Source: Bacteroidales bacterium (lineage in GTDB: Bacteria > Bacteroidota > Bacteroidia > Bacteroidales > UBA932). From it: a stretch of 14,515 nucleotides of DNA. The notes beneath the pieces were generated by a model. It searched no databases. It was not told where the DNA came from and saw nothing but the letters and a program-made list of their open reading frames with translations. The DNA is taken from NCBI GenBank assembly GCA_024402115.1, contig JAKSJQ010000048.1:1-14515 (forward strand), written 5' to 3'. Of the stretch, positions 6,895-14,510 are shown one piece after another; the stretch's first letter is position 1; every line of letters starts with the position of its first letter. A program made the translations under genes and the position numbers.

Positions 6895-8040
6895 TTACTC
6901 CTGTTCACAAATGACGTACTTATAAACATTGCCCGCCTTGTGGCAGCTTACCGGATAACCCTTGAAGAAAGGATCGTCCGCAGCCATGAGCTTGGAAGAA
7001 GCGACTACCTGGATTCCGAACATTGTCTTGTCCGGATTGGCCGGAACGAATTCAGGCTTGCTCTCCTTCTTCACCTCAGTGTCTTTCTTGGCTGGCTCAT
7101 CCTTGGCCGCAGGCTTAGCGGCTTCTGCCTGAGGTTTAGTCTCTTGCCTAGCGCTTGTCGTGCTGGCTTTTGCTGTGCTGCCGGCAGCTGCGGTCCTGTC
7201 CTTGCTGAAGTCGGTGCTTCCGTCGTAGCGGTCCTTGAACTTTGCGAAGGCCTTGAATATGCCCTCGGCAATCTTGTCGAGACCCTCGTCGGACTTCAGG
7301 ACTGCAAGGTCCTTAGGGTTTGAGATGAAACCGTTCTCGATCAATACGGCAGGCATGGTTGTCTTCCAGAGGACGAAGAAAGGGTCCTGATGTATGCCTC
7401 GGTTGTTCTGGAAGCACTTTCCCCTTTCCAGCTCTGACTGTACGTCGGCTGCGAAGAGAAGGCTCTGCTCGTAGAACGCGTTCTGCATCAGATGGAAGAA
7501 TATGAATGACTCCGGGTCATTAGGATCGAAGCCCTGATATTTCGTCGTGTAGTCGTCCTCGAGCAGGATCACTGAGTTCTCCCTCTTGCAGACGTTCATG
7601 TTGTAGGCGAAGAGATCCTGGTCCTTCTTGCTCGACTCTCCGAGGATGTGGGTGGAGAATCCGTCCGGATTCGCATTGGTGAAGGAGTTGATGTGGATCG
7701 AGATGAAAAGGTTTGCCTGGCTCTTGTTGGCAATGTCCGCACGGTCCTGGAGGGTCACGAACTTGTCGTCCGGCCTGGTGTATACTATCTTGACGTCAGG
7801 ATAGGCCTCCTTGATCTTGGCGCCCACCATTTTCGATATCTTCAGGGTGAGGTCCTTCTCCTTTGTCTTTCCATCTCTGCTGACGGCTCCCGGGTCAGTA
7901 CCGCCGTGCCCAGCATCAAGCACTACGGTCTTGAGCTTAATGTCTTGCTTCTCAGCCGCGAAGCTGGTGTAGTCAAAAGCCATAATTGGCATTAAAAATG
8001 CCAAAAACATCGATATGCGTATACGTGCGCGTGCGTTCAT
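6895..8040 (-). CDS. N-acetylmuramoyl-L-alanine amidase (Amidase_3), SPOR-like domain cut by TAA
   Basis: Exported zinc hydrolase that cuts the amide bond between N-acetylmuramic acid and the stem peptide, used in daughter-cell separation. Signal peptide about 1-29 (basic start, hydrophobic FLAFLMPIMAF, cut near SFAAE). Catalytic domain about 35-270 with LDAGHGG (zinc His45), Glu61, SIHINS (His116) and PAVLIENGFISN (catalytic Glu235). A linker rich in Ala, Lys, Glu and Thr (about 280-335) leads to a SPOR-like domain starting FGIQVVASSK; such domains bind denuded septal peptidoglycan. The annotated end, after residue 381 (VYKYVICEQE), falls mid-domain; the rest continues in frame beyond the TAA. 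Catalysis should survive, but septal targeting may not. Divergent from lptD. I leave the gene symbol open. Confidence 0.92.
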   Translation of the reverse strand: MNARARIRISMFLAFLMPIMAFDYTSFAAEKQDIKLKTVVLDAGHGGTDPGAVSRDGKTKEKDLTLKISKMVGAKIKEAYPDVKIVYTRPDDKFVTLQDRADIANKSQANLFISIHINSFTNANPDGFSTHILGESSKKDQDLFAYNMNVCKRENSVILLEDDYTTKYQGFDPNDPESFIFFHLMQNAFYEQSLLFAADVQSELERGKCFQNNRGIHQDPFFVLWKTTMPAVLIENGFISNPKDLAVLKSDEGLDKIAEGIFKAFAKFKDRYDGSTDFSKDRTAAAGSTAKASTTSARQETKPQAEAAKPAAKDEPAKKDTEVKKESKPEFVPANPDKTMFGIQVVASSKLMAADDPFFKGYPVSCHKAGNVYKYVICEQE

Positions 8041-8071
8041 TTGCGAATTACCGGAATTAGTAGTACTTTTG
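8040..8071 (+). promoter_or_regulatory. lptD promoter, TTTG-N20-TACTTTTG
   Basis: TTTG at 8040-8043 and TACTTTTG at 8064-8071 match both halves of the Bacteroides promoter consensus with a 20 bp spacer, the best promoter in the window. Predicted start about 8076-8078, which excludes the upstream in-frame ATG at 8015 and supports the lptD start at 8126. The -33 box touches the start codon of the divergent amidase gene. Confidence 0.65.
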
Positions 8072-8078
8072 TTGGTTA

Positions 8079-8086
8079 CAAATTTA
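8079..8086 (-). promoter_or_regulatory. Putative -7 box for the amidase gene
   Basis: Minus-strand TAAATTTG matches TAnnTTTG. It would start about 8072, giving a leader of about 32 nt to the ATG at 8038-8040. No well-spaced TTTG upstream: the nearest are 12 bp (TTTG) and 24 bp (TTG) away. It lies just downstream of the lptD promoter box on the other strand. Confidence 0.35.
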
Positions 8087-8125
8087 CAAAAATTTAGACA
8101 AAATCTTAGCCAACACCGTTATTTG

Positions 8126-10924
8126 ATGTCTCTTAACAGGTTCAGAATCGCAGCTTTCTTTGCAGTCCTGCTGCTAGCCACATCGGTTCTTCCCGCCCAG
8201 AATACGGCCCGAAGGAATCGTCGTGACCGCAACAATGCGGCGGCTACCGTAGATTCTGCGTGGGCGAACCTCAGCGACTCGGCTAAGACTGCGCGTCTGG
8301 ATTCTATCCGCGTCAAGCACATCACCGACTCCACATCCCGTGCCGATTCCCTCGACCTGCTCGGAAAGAGCTCGCTCGAGCGTCCTGCATTCACCGAGGC
8401 CAAGGACTCGATCATCGAGGACTTCTCGAACGGCAAGCGAGTGATCTATTACTATGGCGACGTCAGCGTGAAGTATGGCGACATCCAGCTCACGGCCGAT
8501 TATATGGAATATGACCTGTCGACGAACATACTCTTTGCTCGCGGAACCAAGGACCCTACGACCGGCGAACTGAAGGGAACGCCGACGATGAAGCAGGGTG
8601 ACAAGACCTACGAGATGCGCGAGGTGCGCTACAACTTCGATACGCGCAAGGCCAGCATCAAGGACATGACCACCACCGAGGAGGACGGAACCATCCATGG
8701 ACAGAACATCAAGATGATGCCGGACCACTCGATCAACATGACCAAGGGTCAATACACCGTCTGCGACGCCGAACATCCGCACTACTACCTGAAGCTCTCT
8801 GCAGCGAAGGTGACGACGGGAAAGAACAGGAAGACGGTGTTCGGACCGGCGAACCTGGTACTCGCGGACGTACCGCTGCCTATTGGTATTCCTTTCGGCT
8901 TCATCCCGAAGAGGCCTGACCGTGCGACCGGATTCCTGATGCCGACCTTTGGTGAGGAGACCTCGCGTGGATTCTATCTCAGGGATGCGGGTATGTACTT
9001 CGTGCTCGGACAGTATTTCGACCTTTCCATCACCGGAGATATCTATACCCTCGGTTCATGGGCGGTGGATATCAACTCCCGATATAGGGTCAACTACAAG
9101 TTCAACGGCAGCTTTGCACTCACCTACTCCAACGACCAGACGGGTGAGAAGGGCAGCTCCGATTTCTTCCAGTCGAAGAACTTCGCCGTGAAGTGGAGCC
9201 ACTCGCAGGACAGCAAGGCACGTCCAGGAACTTCCTTCAGTGCTTCCGTGAACTTCTCCAGCCCTTCGAACAGCAGGTACAACTCGACCAGCGTGAACGA
9301 GGCGCTCCAGAACCAGATATCATCTTCGATCTCATACTCGAAGAACTGGAACGGAAAGATGAACCTTTCGGTCAATGCTCTCCATAGCCAGAATTCGAGG
9401 GACAGCTCGTATACCTTCACGCTTCCTAACGTGACCTTCTCCGTGACTAGGTTCTATCCTTTCAAGAAGAAGAACCGCGTCGGCAAGGAGAAGTTCTACG
9501 AGAAGTTCTCGCTCGGATATAGCACCACCTTGCAGAACAAGATCAACTTCAAGGCTTCCGAGTTCAACATCAAGGATCCAGAGTTCCTCGGCAAGTTCCA
9601 GAACGGTATGACCCATAATTTCCAGATAGGTCTGCCTAACTTCACCCTGTTCAAGTACCTGAACTTTACGCCAAGCATACAGTACGGTATGAACTGGTTC
9701 TTCAGGAAGACGATGAAGGAGCTCGTGGACGTGATAGACGAGGAGACGGGTTTGCCTAAGCAGGTGGCATATACGGATGCGGACGGATTTACCCAGATGG
9801 TCACTGCGCAGGAGGTGCAGGACGTGAGGGGCAAGGCTTTCTCTTCTTTCGGAGTTACGCAGACATATTCGGGTAGCATTTCGATGAGTACGCGACTGTA
9901 CGGTATGTTCAATTTCGGAAAGCATCACAAGCTGCAGGCGATAAGACATGTAGTTTCACCTTCGGTATCGTTCAATTTCAGCCCTGAGAAGGCGAATAAG
10001 ATGAATGGTTACCGCTCCCTCGACTATGTGGACGAGAAAGGAAAGCTTGTCCATAAGGACTACAATATCTACGAGGGACAGGTCTATTCAGCGCCGGGAC
10101 GCGGTAAGAGCGGCACCATGAGCCTTAGCATCGGAAACAATCTCGAGGCGAAGGTCCGTGACTTCCGTGACACCACCGGCAACGGTACGAAGAAGATCAA
10201 GCTCATCGACAATCTCAACATCAATACCGGCTACAACTTCCTCGCGGATACGCTCAAGATGAACACTGTCGGAATCTCGATGTCTACCTCAATCTTCGGC
10301 AAGCTCGGTATCAGTGCCAATGCAAACTTTGACCCTTACGCGGTCAACGAGCGCGGTACCAAGTACAACAAGTTCGCAGTCACCCAGGGACAGGGCCTTC
10401 TCAGGCTGACCGGTGCGAGCGCTTCCCTCTCTTATTCTATCTCCGGCGACGGAAAGTCTGTCGGTAGCACGGGAGAGGTCAAGGGCGCAGCGAGCGACTA
10501 TTATAGGGTATACTACCATCCTGTCACTGGAGAGTACATTCCTGGAGGATGGCTATATTATATGAATACGAACTCGGCATGGTCGTTGAGCTTCAACTAT
10601 TCGTATAGCTACCAGCGTTCGTACCAGTACACGAACAGCGAGCTCATCACCAAGCACAGGCACAACCAGACCCTCGGTCTGTCTGGAAACGTGAAGCTCA
10701 CTCCTAAGCTCAGCATCAACATGTCATCGGGATTCGACCTGATGGCTCTGAAGCTTACCACCACCCAGCTGTCGGCAAGCTATGACCTTCACTGTTTCAA
10801 CATAGCGGTGTCATGGGTGCCTACCGGAAAGTGGCAGTCGTGGAGCTTCAGGATTGCAGCGAATGCTGCGGCACTCTCTGACCTGCTCCGGTACAAGAAG
10901 AGCAGTTCTTACTGGGACAATTAA
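8126..10924 (+). CDS. lptD: Outer-membrane LPS assembly protein LptD, Bacteroidetes type
   Basis: Outer-membrane beta-barrel that places lipopolysaccharide in the outer leaflet together with lipoprotein LptE. Start chosen at ATG 8126-8128 (932 aa), because it follows the promoter and opens a clear signal peptide (MSLNRFRIAAFFAVLLLATS, cut near PAQN). A longer in-frame start at 8015 would overlap the amidase gene and lie upstream of the predicted transcript. After a polar stretch to about 100, the periplasmic LptA/OstA-like domain runs about 104-230 (GDVSVKYGDIQLTADYMEYD), then PLPIGIPFGFIPKR (251-264) enters the barrel, with alternating aromatic strands to the end. The C-terminus (CFNIAVSWVPTGKWQSWSFR...SYWDN) is that of the family. 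Only two cysteines, Cys213 and Cys890. Confidence 0.9.
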   Translation: MSLNRFRIAAFFAVLLLATSVLPAQNTARRNRRDRNNAAATVDSAWANLSDSAKTARLDSIRVKHITDSTSRADSLDLLGKSSLERPAFTEAKDSIIEDFSNGKRVIYYYGDVSVKYGDIQLTADYMEYDLSTNILFARGTKDPTTGELKGTPTMKQGDKTYEMREVRYNFDTRKASIKDMTTTEEDGTIHGQNIKMMPDHSINMTKGQYTVCDAEHPHYYLKLSAAKVTTGKNRKTVFGPANLVLADVPLPIGIPFGFIPKRPDRATGFLMPTFGEETSRGFYLRDAGMYFVLGQYFDLSITGDIYTLGSWAVDINSRYRVNYKFNGSFALTYSNDQTGEKGSSDFFQSKNFAVKWSHSQDSKARPGTSFSASVNFSSPSNSRYNSTSVNEALQNQISSSISYSKNWNGKMNLSVNALHSQNSRDSSYTFTLPNVTFSVTRFYPFKKKNRVGKEKFYEKFSLGYSTTLQNKINFKASEFNIKDPEFLGKFQNGMTHNFQIGLPNFTLFKYLNFTPSIQYGMNWFFRKTMKELVDVIDEETGLPKQVAYTDADGFTQMVTAQEVQDVRGKAFSSFGVTQTYSGSISMSTRLYGMFNFGKHHKLQAIRHVVSPSVSFNFSPEKANKMNGYRSLDYVDEKGKLVHKDYNIYEGQVYSAPGRGKSGTMSLSIGNNLEAKVRDFRDTTGNGTKKIKLIDNLNINTGYNFLADTLKMNTVGISMSTSIFGKLGISANANFDPYAVNERGTKYNKFAVTQGQGLLRLTGASASLSYSISGDGKSVGSTGEVKGAASDYYRVYYHPVTGEYIPGGWLYYMNTNSAWSLSFNYSYSYQRSYQYTNSELITKHRHNQTLGLSGNVKLTPKLSINMSSGFDLMALKLTTTQLSASYDLHCFNIAVSWVPTGKWQSWSFRIAANAAALSDLLRYKKSSSYWDN

Positions 10925-10926
10925 AT

Positions 10927-10943
10927 TATTTTTGCTATATTTG
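10927..10943 (+). promoter_or_regulatory. rho: Tandem -7-like boxes upstream of rho
   Basis: TATTTTTG (10927-10934) and TATATTTG (10936-10943) both match TAnnTTTG exactly, 48-64 bp before the rho ATG. Neither has a clear TTTG about 20 bp upstream, where the sequence is still the end of lptD. The second box forms part of one arm of a dyad. Confidence 0.45.
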
Positions 10944-10976
10944 CGGTCGTTCCATTCGGGACAGATCGCAAATACA
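10936..10976. repeat. Inverted repeat between lptD and rho, overlapping a promoter box
   Basis: Arms TATATTTGCGGTC (10936-10948) and GATCGCAAATACA (10964-10976) around a 15 nt loop. In RNA, 11 consecutive pairs form, including one G-U. There is a T5 run at 10981-10985, 4 nt past the second arm, so it may act as a modest terminator or attenuator of lptD readthrough. As DNA it could be an operator, since the left arm contains the TATATTTG box. A transcript starting from that box would begin in or near the loop and could not form the hairpin. Confidence 0.6.
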
Positions 10977-10990
10977 ATCATTTTTACATA

Positions 10991-12988
10991 ATGCACACGA
11001 TTTTTCAATTGAAGGAAATGCCTGTGGAATCTCTGCGTGAACTTGCAGAGTCACTCGGCATCAGAGGCGCCAAGAAGATGGAGGCTGAGAAGCTTCTCTA
11101 CAAGGTGATGGACGAAGAGGCCCTCGTGGACTCCAAGAAGGAGCCTGAGGAGAAGCCACGCAAGCTTCGTCTACGCAAGGATGCCTCTAAGAAGGAGAAG
11201 GCCCAGCAGCCAGCTGCAGAGGCCAATGAGGCGAATAAGACTGAAGATTCAGTGAAGCCGGAAGAACCAGCCAAGAAGGCTGACGGAAAGAAGAGAGGAA
11301 GACCTAGAAAGGCAGAGAATGCTCCTGCAGAGGAGCCAAAGCCAGCTGAAGCACCGGCAGCAGAGAATGCTGTTGAAACTGTATCTGAGCCAGCTCAGGA
11401 GGCTGCTCAGTCTCAGAAGAAGCTTCGCCAGCGCAGGTCAAGGATACAGAATGCTGCAGCAGAGCCTGTAGCAGCACCAGTCGAGGTCGAGACTCACGAG
11501 GAGTCTGCCGAGCCTCAGAACGCGGGAAACACCCCTTCACAGCCAGCTCAGGACGAGCAGCAGCGTAATGGCCGCAGGAACAGGAATCAGCGCAACGCAA
11601 ACCAGATCGACAAGGCTAATCTTCCAAGCATCGAGGAGCTTCGCAACAGGCAGCGTCCGGGCGGAGCACAGCAGAACCCTCAGCAGCAGGCAGCGCAGCA
11701 GAATGCACAGCCACAGGCGGCTCAGGATCAGCAGCAGGCCGAGAATGGCGAGCAGCATGAGAATCACAACAACAATAACAATAATCAGAACAGACAGCAG
11801 CAGCGTCAGCCTCAGCAGCCGAAGATTGTGTTCGAGGGTACCGTGGAGGCTACAGGAGTGCTCGAGATCATGCCTGATGGATATGGATTCCTCCGTTCTT
11901 CTGACTATAACTATCTCAACTCCCCTGACGATGTATATGTATCTCAGCAGCAGATCAAGCTCAATGCGCTCAAGACCGGAGATATGGTATGCGGTGAGAT
12001 CCGTCCACCGAAGGAAGGCGACAAGTACTTCCCTCTCGTGAGGATCAAGACCATCAACGGACGCTTCCCAGAGTTCATCAGGGACCGTGTTCCATTCGAT
12101 TTCCTCACCCCTCTTTTCCCTGATGAGAAGTTCAACCTTCTCGGCAATGGCCATGCGAGCGACGAGTCATGCCGTATCGTCGACCTCTTCGCTCCTATCG
12201 GAAAGGGACAGCGCGGTCTCATCGTGGCTCAGCCAAAGACCGGTAAGACCATGCTCCTCAAGAGCATTGCGAATGCTATCGCTGACAACCACCCAGAGGT
12301 GTATGAGATCGTTCTCCTTATCGACGAACGTCCAGAGGAGGTTACCGACATGCAGCGCAGCGTAAAGGCAGAGGTGGTTGCTTCGACCTTCGATGAGCCT
12401 GCGGACAGGCACGTGAGGGTTGCGAACATGGTGCTTGAGAAAGCGAAGAGAATGGTAGAGTGCGGACACGACGTCGTGATTCTCCTCGACTCCATCACTC
12501 GCCTCGCCCGTGCTTACAACACCGTGCAGCCGGCATCCGGTAAGGTCCTTTCCGGCGGTGTGGATGCGAATGCGCTCCATAAACCAAAGAGATTCTTCGG
12601 TGCAGCCCGCAACATTGAAAACGGTGGCTCGCTCACCATCATCGCTACTGCGCTTACCGAGACCGGTTCGAAGATGGACGATGTGATCTTCGAGGAATTC
12701 AAGGGTACCGGCAACATGGAGCTTCAGCTCGACCGTACTCTCTCCAACAGGAGAATCTTCCCTGCAGTCGGCATCACCCTCTCCGGTACTCGTCGTGATG
12801 ACCTTCTCTACGAAAAGAGCAAGGCACAGAGGATATGGATACTTCGCAAGCTTCTCGCTGAGATGAATCCTACTGAGGCAATGAACTTCATGCTTCAGCT
12901 CATGGACGAGAATAAGACCAACGAGGATCTCCTTGACAACATGAGTAAGGTGAATCCGAAGGAGGCCAAGTATTACGATACCTTCTAA
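10991..12988 (+). CDS. rho: Transcription termination factor Rho with long disordered insert
   Basis: Hexameric RNA-dependent ATPase that ends transcription at C-rich, ribosome-free RNA. 665 aa against about 420 in E. coli; the excess is one insert. Rho N-terminal helical domain about 1-45; disordered insert about 46-277, first rich in Lys, Glu and Ala with the AT-hook-like KKRGRPRK (100-107), then rich in Gln and Asn ([10 protein letters not shown], and an Asn run near 258-265); RNA-binding cold-shock fold [15 protein letters not shown] (289-303); ATPase core with Walker A AQPKTGKT (413-420), Walker [11 protein letters not shown] (495-504), Q-loop [14 protein letters not shown] (516-529) and R-loop [15 protein letters not shown] (568-582). 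Such inserts are common in Bacteroidetes; the one in B. thetaiotaomicron has been reported to drive phase separation. mnmE follows 6 bp later. Confidence 0.96.
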   Translation: MHTIFQLKEMPVESLRELAESLGIRGAKKMEAEKLLYKVMDEEALVDSKKEPEEKPRKLRLRKDASKKEKAQQPAAEANEANKTEDSVKPEEPAKKADGKKRGRPRKAENAPAEEPKPAEAPAAENAVETVSEPAQEAAQSQKKLRQRRSRIQNAAAEPVAAPVEVETHEESAEPQNAGNTPSQPAQDEQQRNGRRNRNQRNANQIDKANLPSIEELRNRQRPGGAQQNPQQQAAQQNAQPQAAQDQQQAENGEQHENHNNNNNNQNRQQQRQPQQPKIVFEGTVEATGVLEIMPDGYGFLRSSDYNYLNSPDDVYVSQQQIKLNALKTGDMVCGEIRPPKEGDKYFPLVRIKTINGRFPEFIRDRVPFDFLTPLFPDEKFNLLGNGHASDESCRIVDLFAPIGKGQRGLIVAQPKTGKTMLLKSIANAIADNHPEVYEIVLLIDERPEEVTDMQRSVKAEVVASTFDEPADRHVRVANMVLEKAKRMVECGHDVVILLDSITRLARAYNTVQPASGKVLSGGVDANALHKPKRFFGAARNIENGGSLTIIATALTETGSKMDDVIFEEFKGTGNMELQLDRTLSNRRIFPAVGITLSGTRRDDLLYEKSKAQRIWILRKLLAEMNPTEAMNFMLQLMDENKTNEDLLDNMSKVNPKEAKYYDTF

Positions 12989-12994
12989 TATAGG

Positions 12995-14425
12995 ATGAAC
13001 CGTCTTTCGGACACTACGATATGCGCACCTGCTACCACTCCCGGTACAGGTGCGATTTCGATTATCAGAATCAGCGGCCCTGATGCGCTTTCCATTGCGG
13101 ATAAGGTCGTCAGATGCCGTCGTGGGTGCCTTTCCGAGGCTCCTGGGTACAGCGTGCGCTTCGGTACCGTCGCGAAGGACGGAGAAGTTATTGATGAGGT
13201 CCTCGCGACCGTATTCCGTGCTCCCCATTCCTACACAGGCGAAGATTCGGTTGAGATTTCATGCCATGCGTCGCGATATATCGTAGAGACGGTTCTGGGA
13301 TTGCTGACTTCGGCTGGGGCCATGGTCGCAATGCCCGGAGAATTCACTCAGCGTGCCTTCGTGAACGGCAAGATGGACCTTGCCCAGGCAGAGGCTGTAG
13401 CTGATCTTATCTCTTCTCAAAGTGCTGCTTCACATAGGATTGCGATGAGTCAGCTGAAGGGAGGCTTTTCGTCAGAGTTGCGGTCGATGAGGGATGCGCT
13501 CCTGAAGATTGTCTCCCTGATGGAGCTTGAACTTGACTTCAGTGAGGAGGACGTTGAGTTTGCCGACAGGTCAGAGCTGATGGAGCTTGTTGACCGTACT
13601 GTAGCACATTGCGACAGGCTCGTGGAGTCTTTCCGTCTTGGCAACGCTATCAAGAACGGTATTCCTGTTGCCATCGCTGGTGCCACCAATACGGGAAAGA
13701 GTACACTCCTCAATGCCCTCCTCGGCGAGGACCGCGCGATCGTCTCTGATATCGCTGGTACGACGCGTGACACCATCGAGGAGACTCTAAATATCGACGG
13801 TACACTCTTCAGGTTCATCGATACTGCAGGTATTCGAGGGACGGATGAGACGGTCGAGAAAATAGGCATCGAGAGGACTTTCAAGAAGATAGAAGAAGCT
13901 CAAGTAGTACTTGCAATGATCGATGCTAGCGAAGATGAAACAATATCTTCTACTTCAAGTAGTGCTTCAAATGTCGTGTCTGGCGATGCACGCTCACTCA
14001 TTTCGCTCATTCCTGACTCTCAGAGCGCCATTTATATCCTTAATAAAGTCGACAAGTGCTCTCCAGACGAGGTTAACAAAAAAGTTCGCGACCTGAACAA
14101 TTTAGTTAAATCGCCTATTATTCAGATATCTGCTAAGAATTTGACCGGAATTGACGATCTGAAGGCTGAATTGTCCTCGTTTGCGAAGAAAATGCTTTCC
14201 GAGAGCGATACCACCCTGGTAACCAACCTCCGCCATGTGCAGGAATTGAGTGAAACAAGCAGCAGTCTCAAGAGGGTCAAAGACGGACTTGCGATGGGTG
14301 TCCCAAGCGACCTTGTCTCACAGGACATCCGCGAGGCCATCTACCACCTCGGCTCAATCGTCGGCGAAATCTCCACCGACGAGGTCCTCGGCAACATCTT
14401 CAGCAAGTTCTGCATCGGCAAGTGA
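12995..14425 (+). CDS. mnmE: tRNA modification GTPase MnmE
   Basis: With MnmG (not in the window), makes the carboxymethylaminomethyl-type modification at uridine 34 of tRNAs that read split codon boxes, using a folate one-carbon donor. 476 aa, about normal. N-terminal folate-binding and dimer domain about 1-120 (TICAPATTPGTGAISIIRIS, PGEFTQRAFVNGKMDL), helical domain, then the inserted G domain: G1 GATNTGKS (229-236, where most have GxPNxGKS), G2 GTTRDT (255-260), G3 DTAG (276-279), G4 NKVD (350-353), G5 SAKN (379-382). The C-terminus is the hallmark FCIGK (472-476), whose Cys is functional in the family. A serine-rich stretch (about 312-329) lengthens the G3-G4 segment. It lies 6 bp after rho and ahead of a strong terminator. 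Confidence 0.95.
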   Translation: MNRLSDTTICAPATTPGTGAISIIRISGPDALSIADKVVRCRRGCLSEAPGYSVRFGTVAKDGEVIDEVLATVFRAPHSYTGEDSVEISCHASRYIVETVLGLLTSAGAMVAMPGEFTQRAFVNGKMDLAQAEAVADLISSQSAASHRIAMSQLKGGFSSELRSMRDALLKIVSLMELELDFSEEDVEFADRSELMELVDRTVAHCDRLVESFRLGNAIKNGIPVAIAGATNTGKSTLLNALLGEDRAIVSDIAGTTRDTIEETLNIDGTLFRFIDTAGIRGTDETVEKIGIERTFKKIEEAQVVLAMIDASEDETISSTSSSASNVVSGDARSLISLIPDSQSAIYILNKVDKCSPDEVNKKVRDLNNLVKSPIIQISAKNLTGIDDLKAELSSFAKKMLSESDTTLVTNLRHVQELSETSSSLKRVKDGLAMGVPSDLVSQDIREAIYHLGSIVGEISTDEVLGNIFSKFCIGK

Positions 14426-14476
14426 GCTAACTGATTGATTTACAAATACTTACGAAAAATTCCAACAAAACTAGCT

Positions 14477-14510
14477 ATAGGTGAGACAGTTAACACGTCT
14501 CACCTATTTT
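14477..14510 (+). terminator. Strong intrinsic terminator after mnmE
   Basis: Perfect 11 bp inverted repeat ATAGGTGAGAC (14477-14487) / GTCTCACCTAT (14497-14507) with a 9 nt loop, followed by TTTT (14507-14510). It lies 52 bp past the mnmE stop. The U-tract is short but the stem is strong, so it likely ends the rho-mnmE transcript. The 14426-14476 spacer shows no gene. Confidence 0.75.

Noticed and set aside
8015..8125. Longer LptD start at 8015, adding 37 residues
   Set aside because: It overlaps the start of the divergent amidase gene and lies upstream of the predicted promoter. The 8126 start begins directly with a proper signal peptide.
8174..9949. Long open frames antisense to lptD
   Set aside because: No domain motifs, no promoter, and the sense gene is clear over the whole stretch.
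11760..11820. Asn/Gln codon repeats in rho as a tandem repeat element
   Set aside because: In frame and part of the disordered protein insert; no exact repeat unit at the DNA level.
12167..13228. 353-codon open frame on the minus strand opposite rho and mnmE
   Set aside because: Shadow of two certain genes; rich in His, Val and Leu as antisense frames are, with no recognisable domain.
14477..14510. Recombination or attachment site at the right edge
   Set aside because: The perfect hairpin plus T-run just after mnmE is fully explained as a terminator; no integrase or repeat partner is visible.
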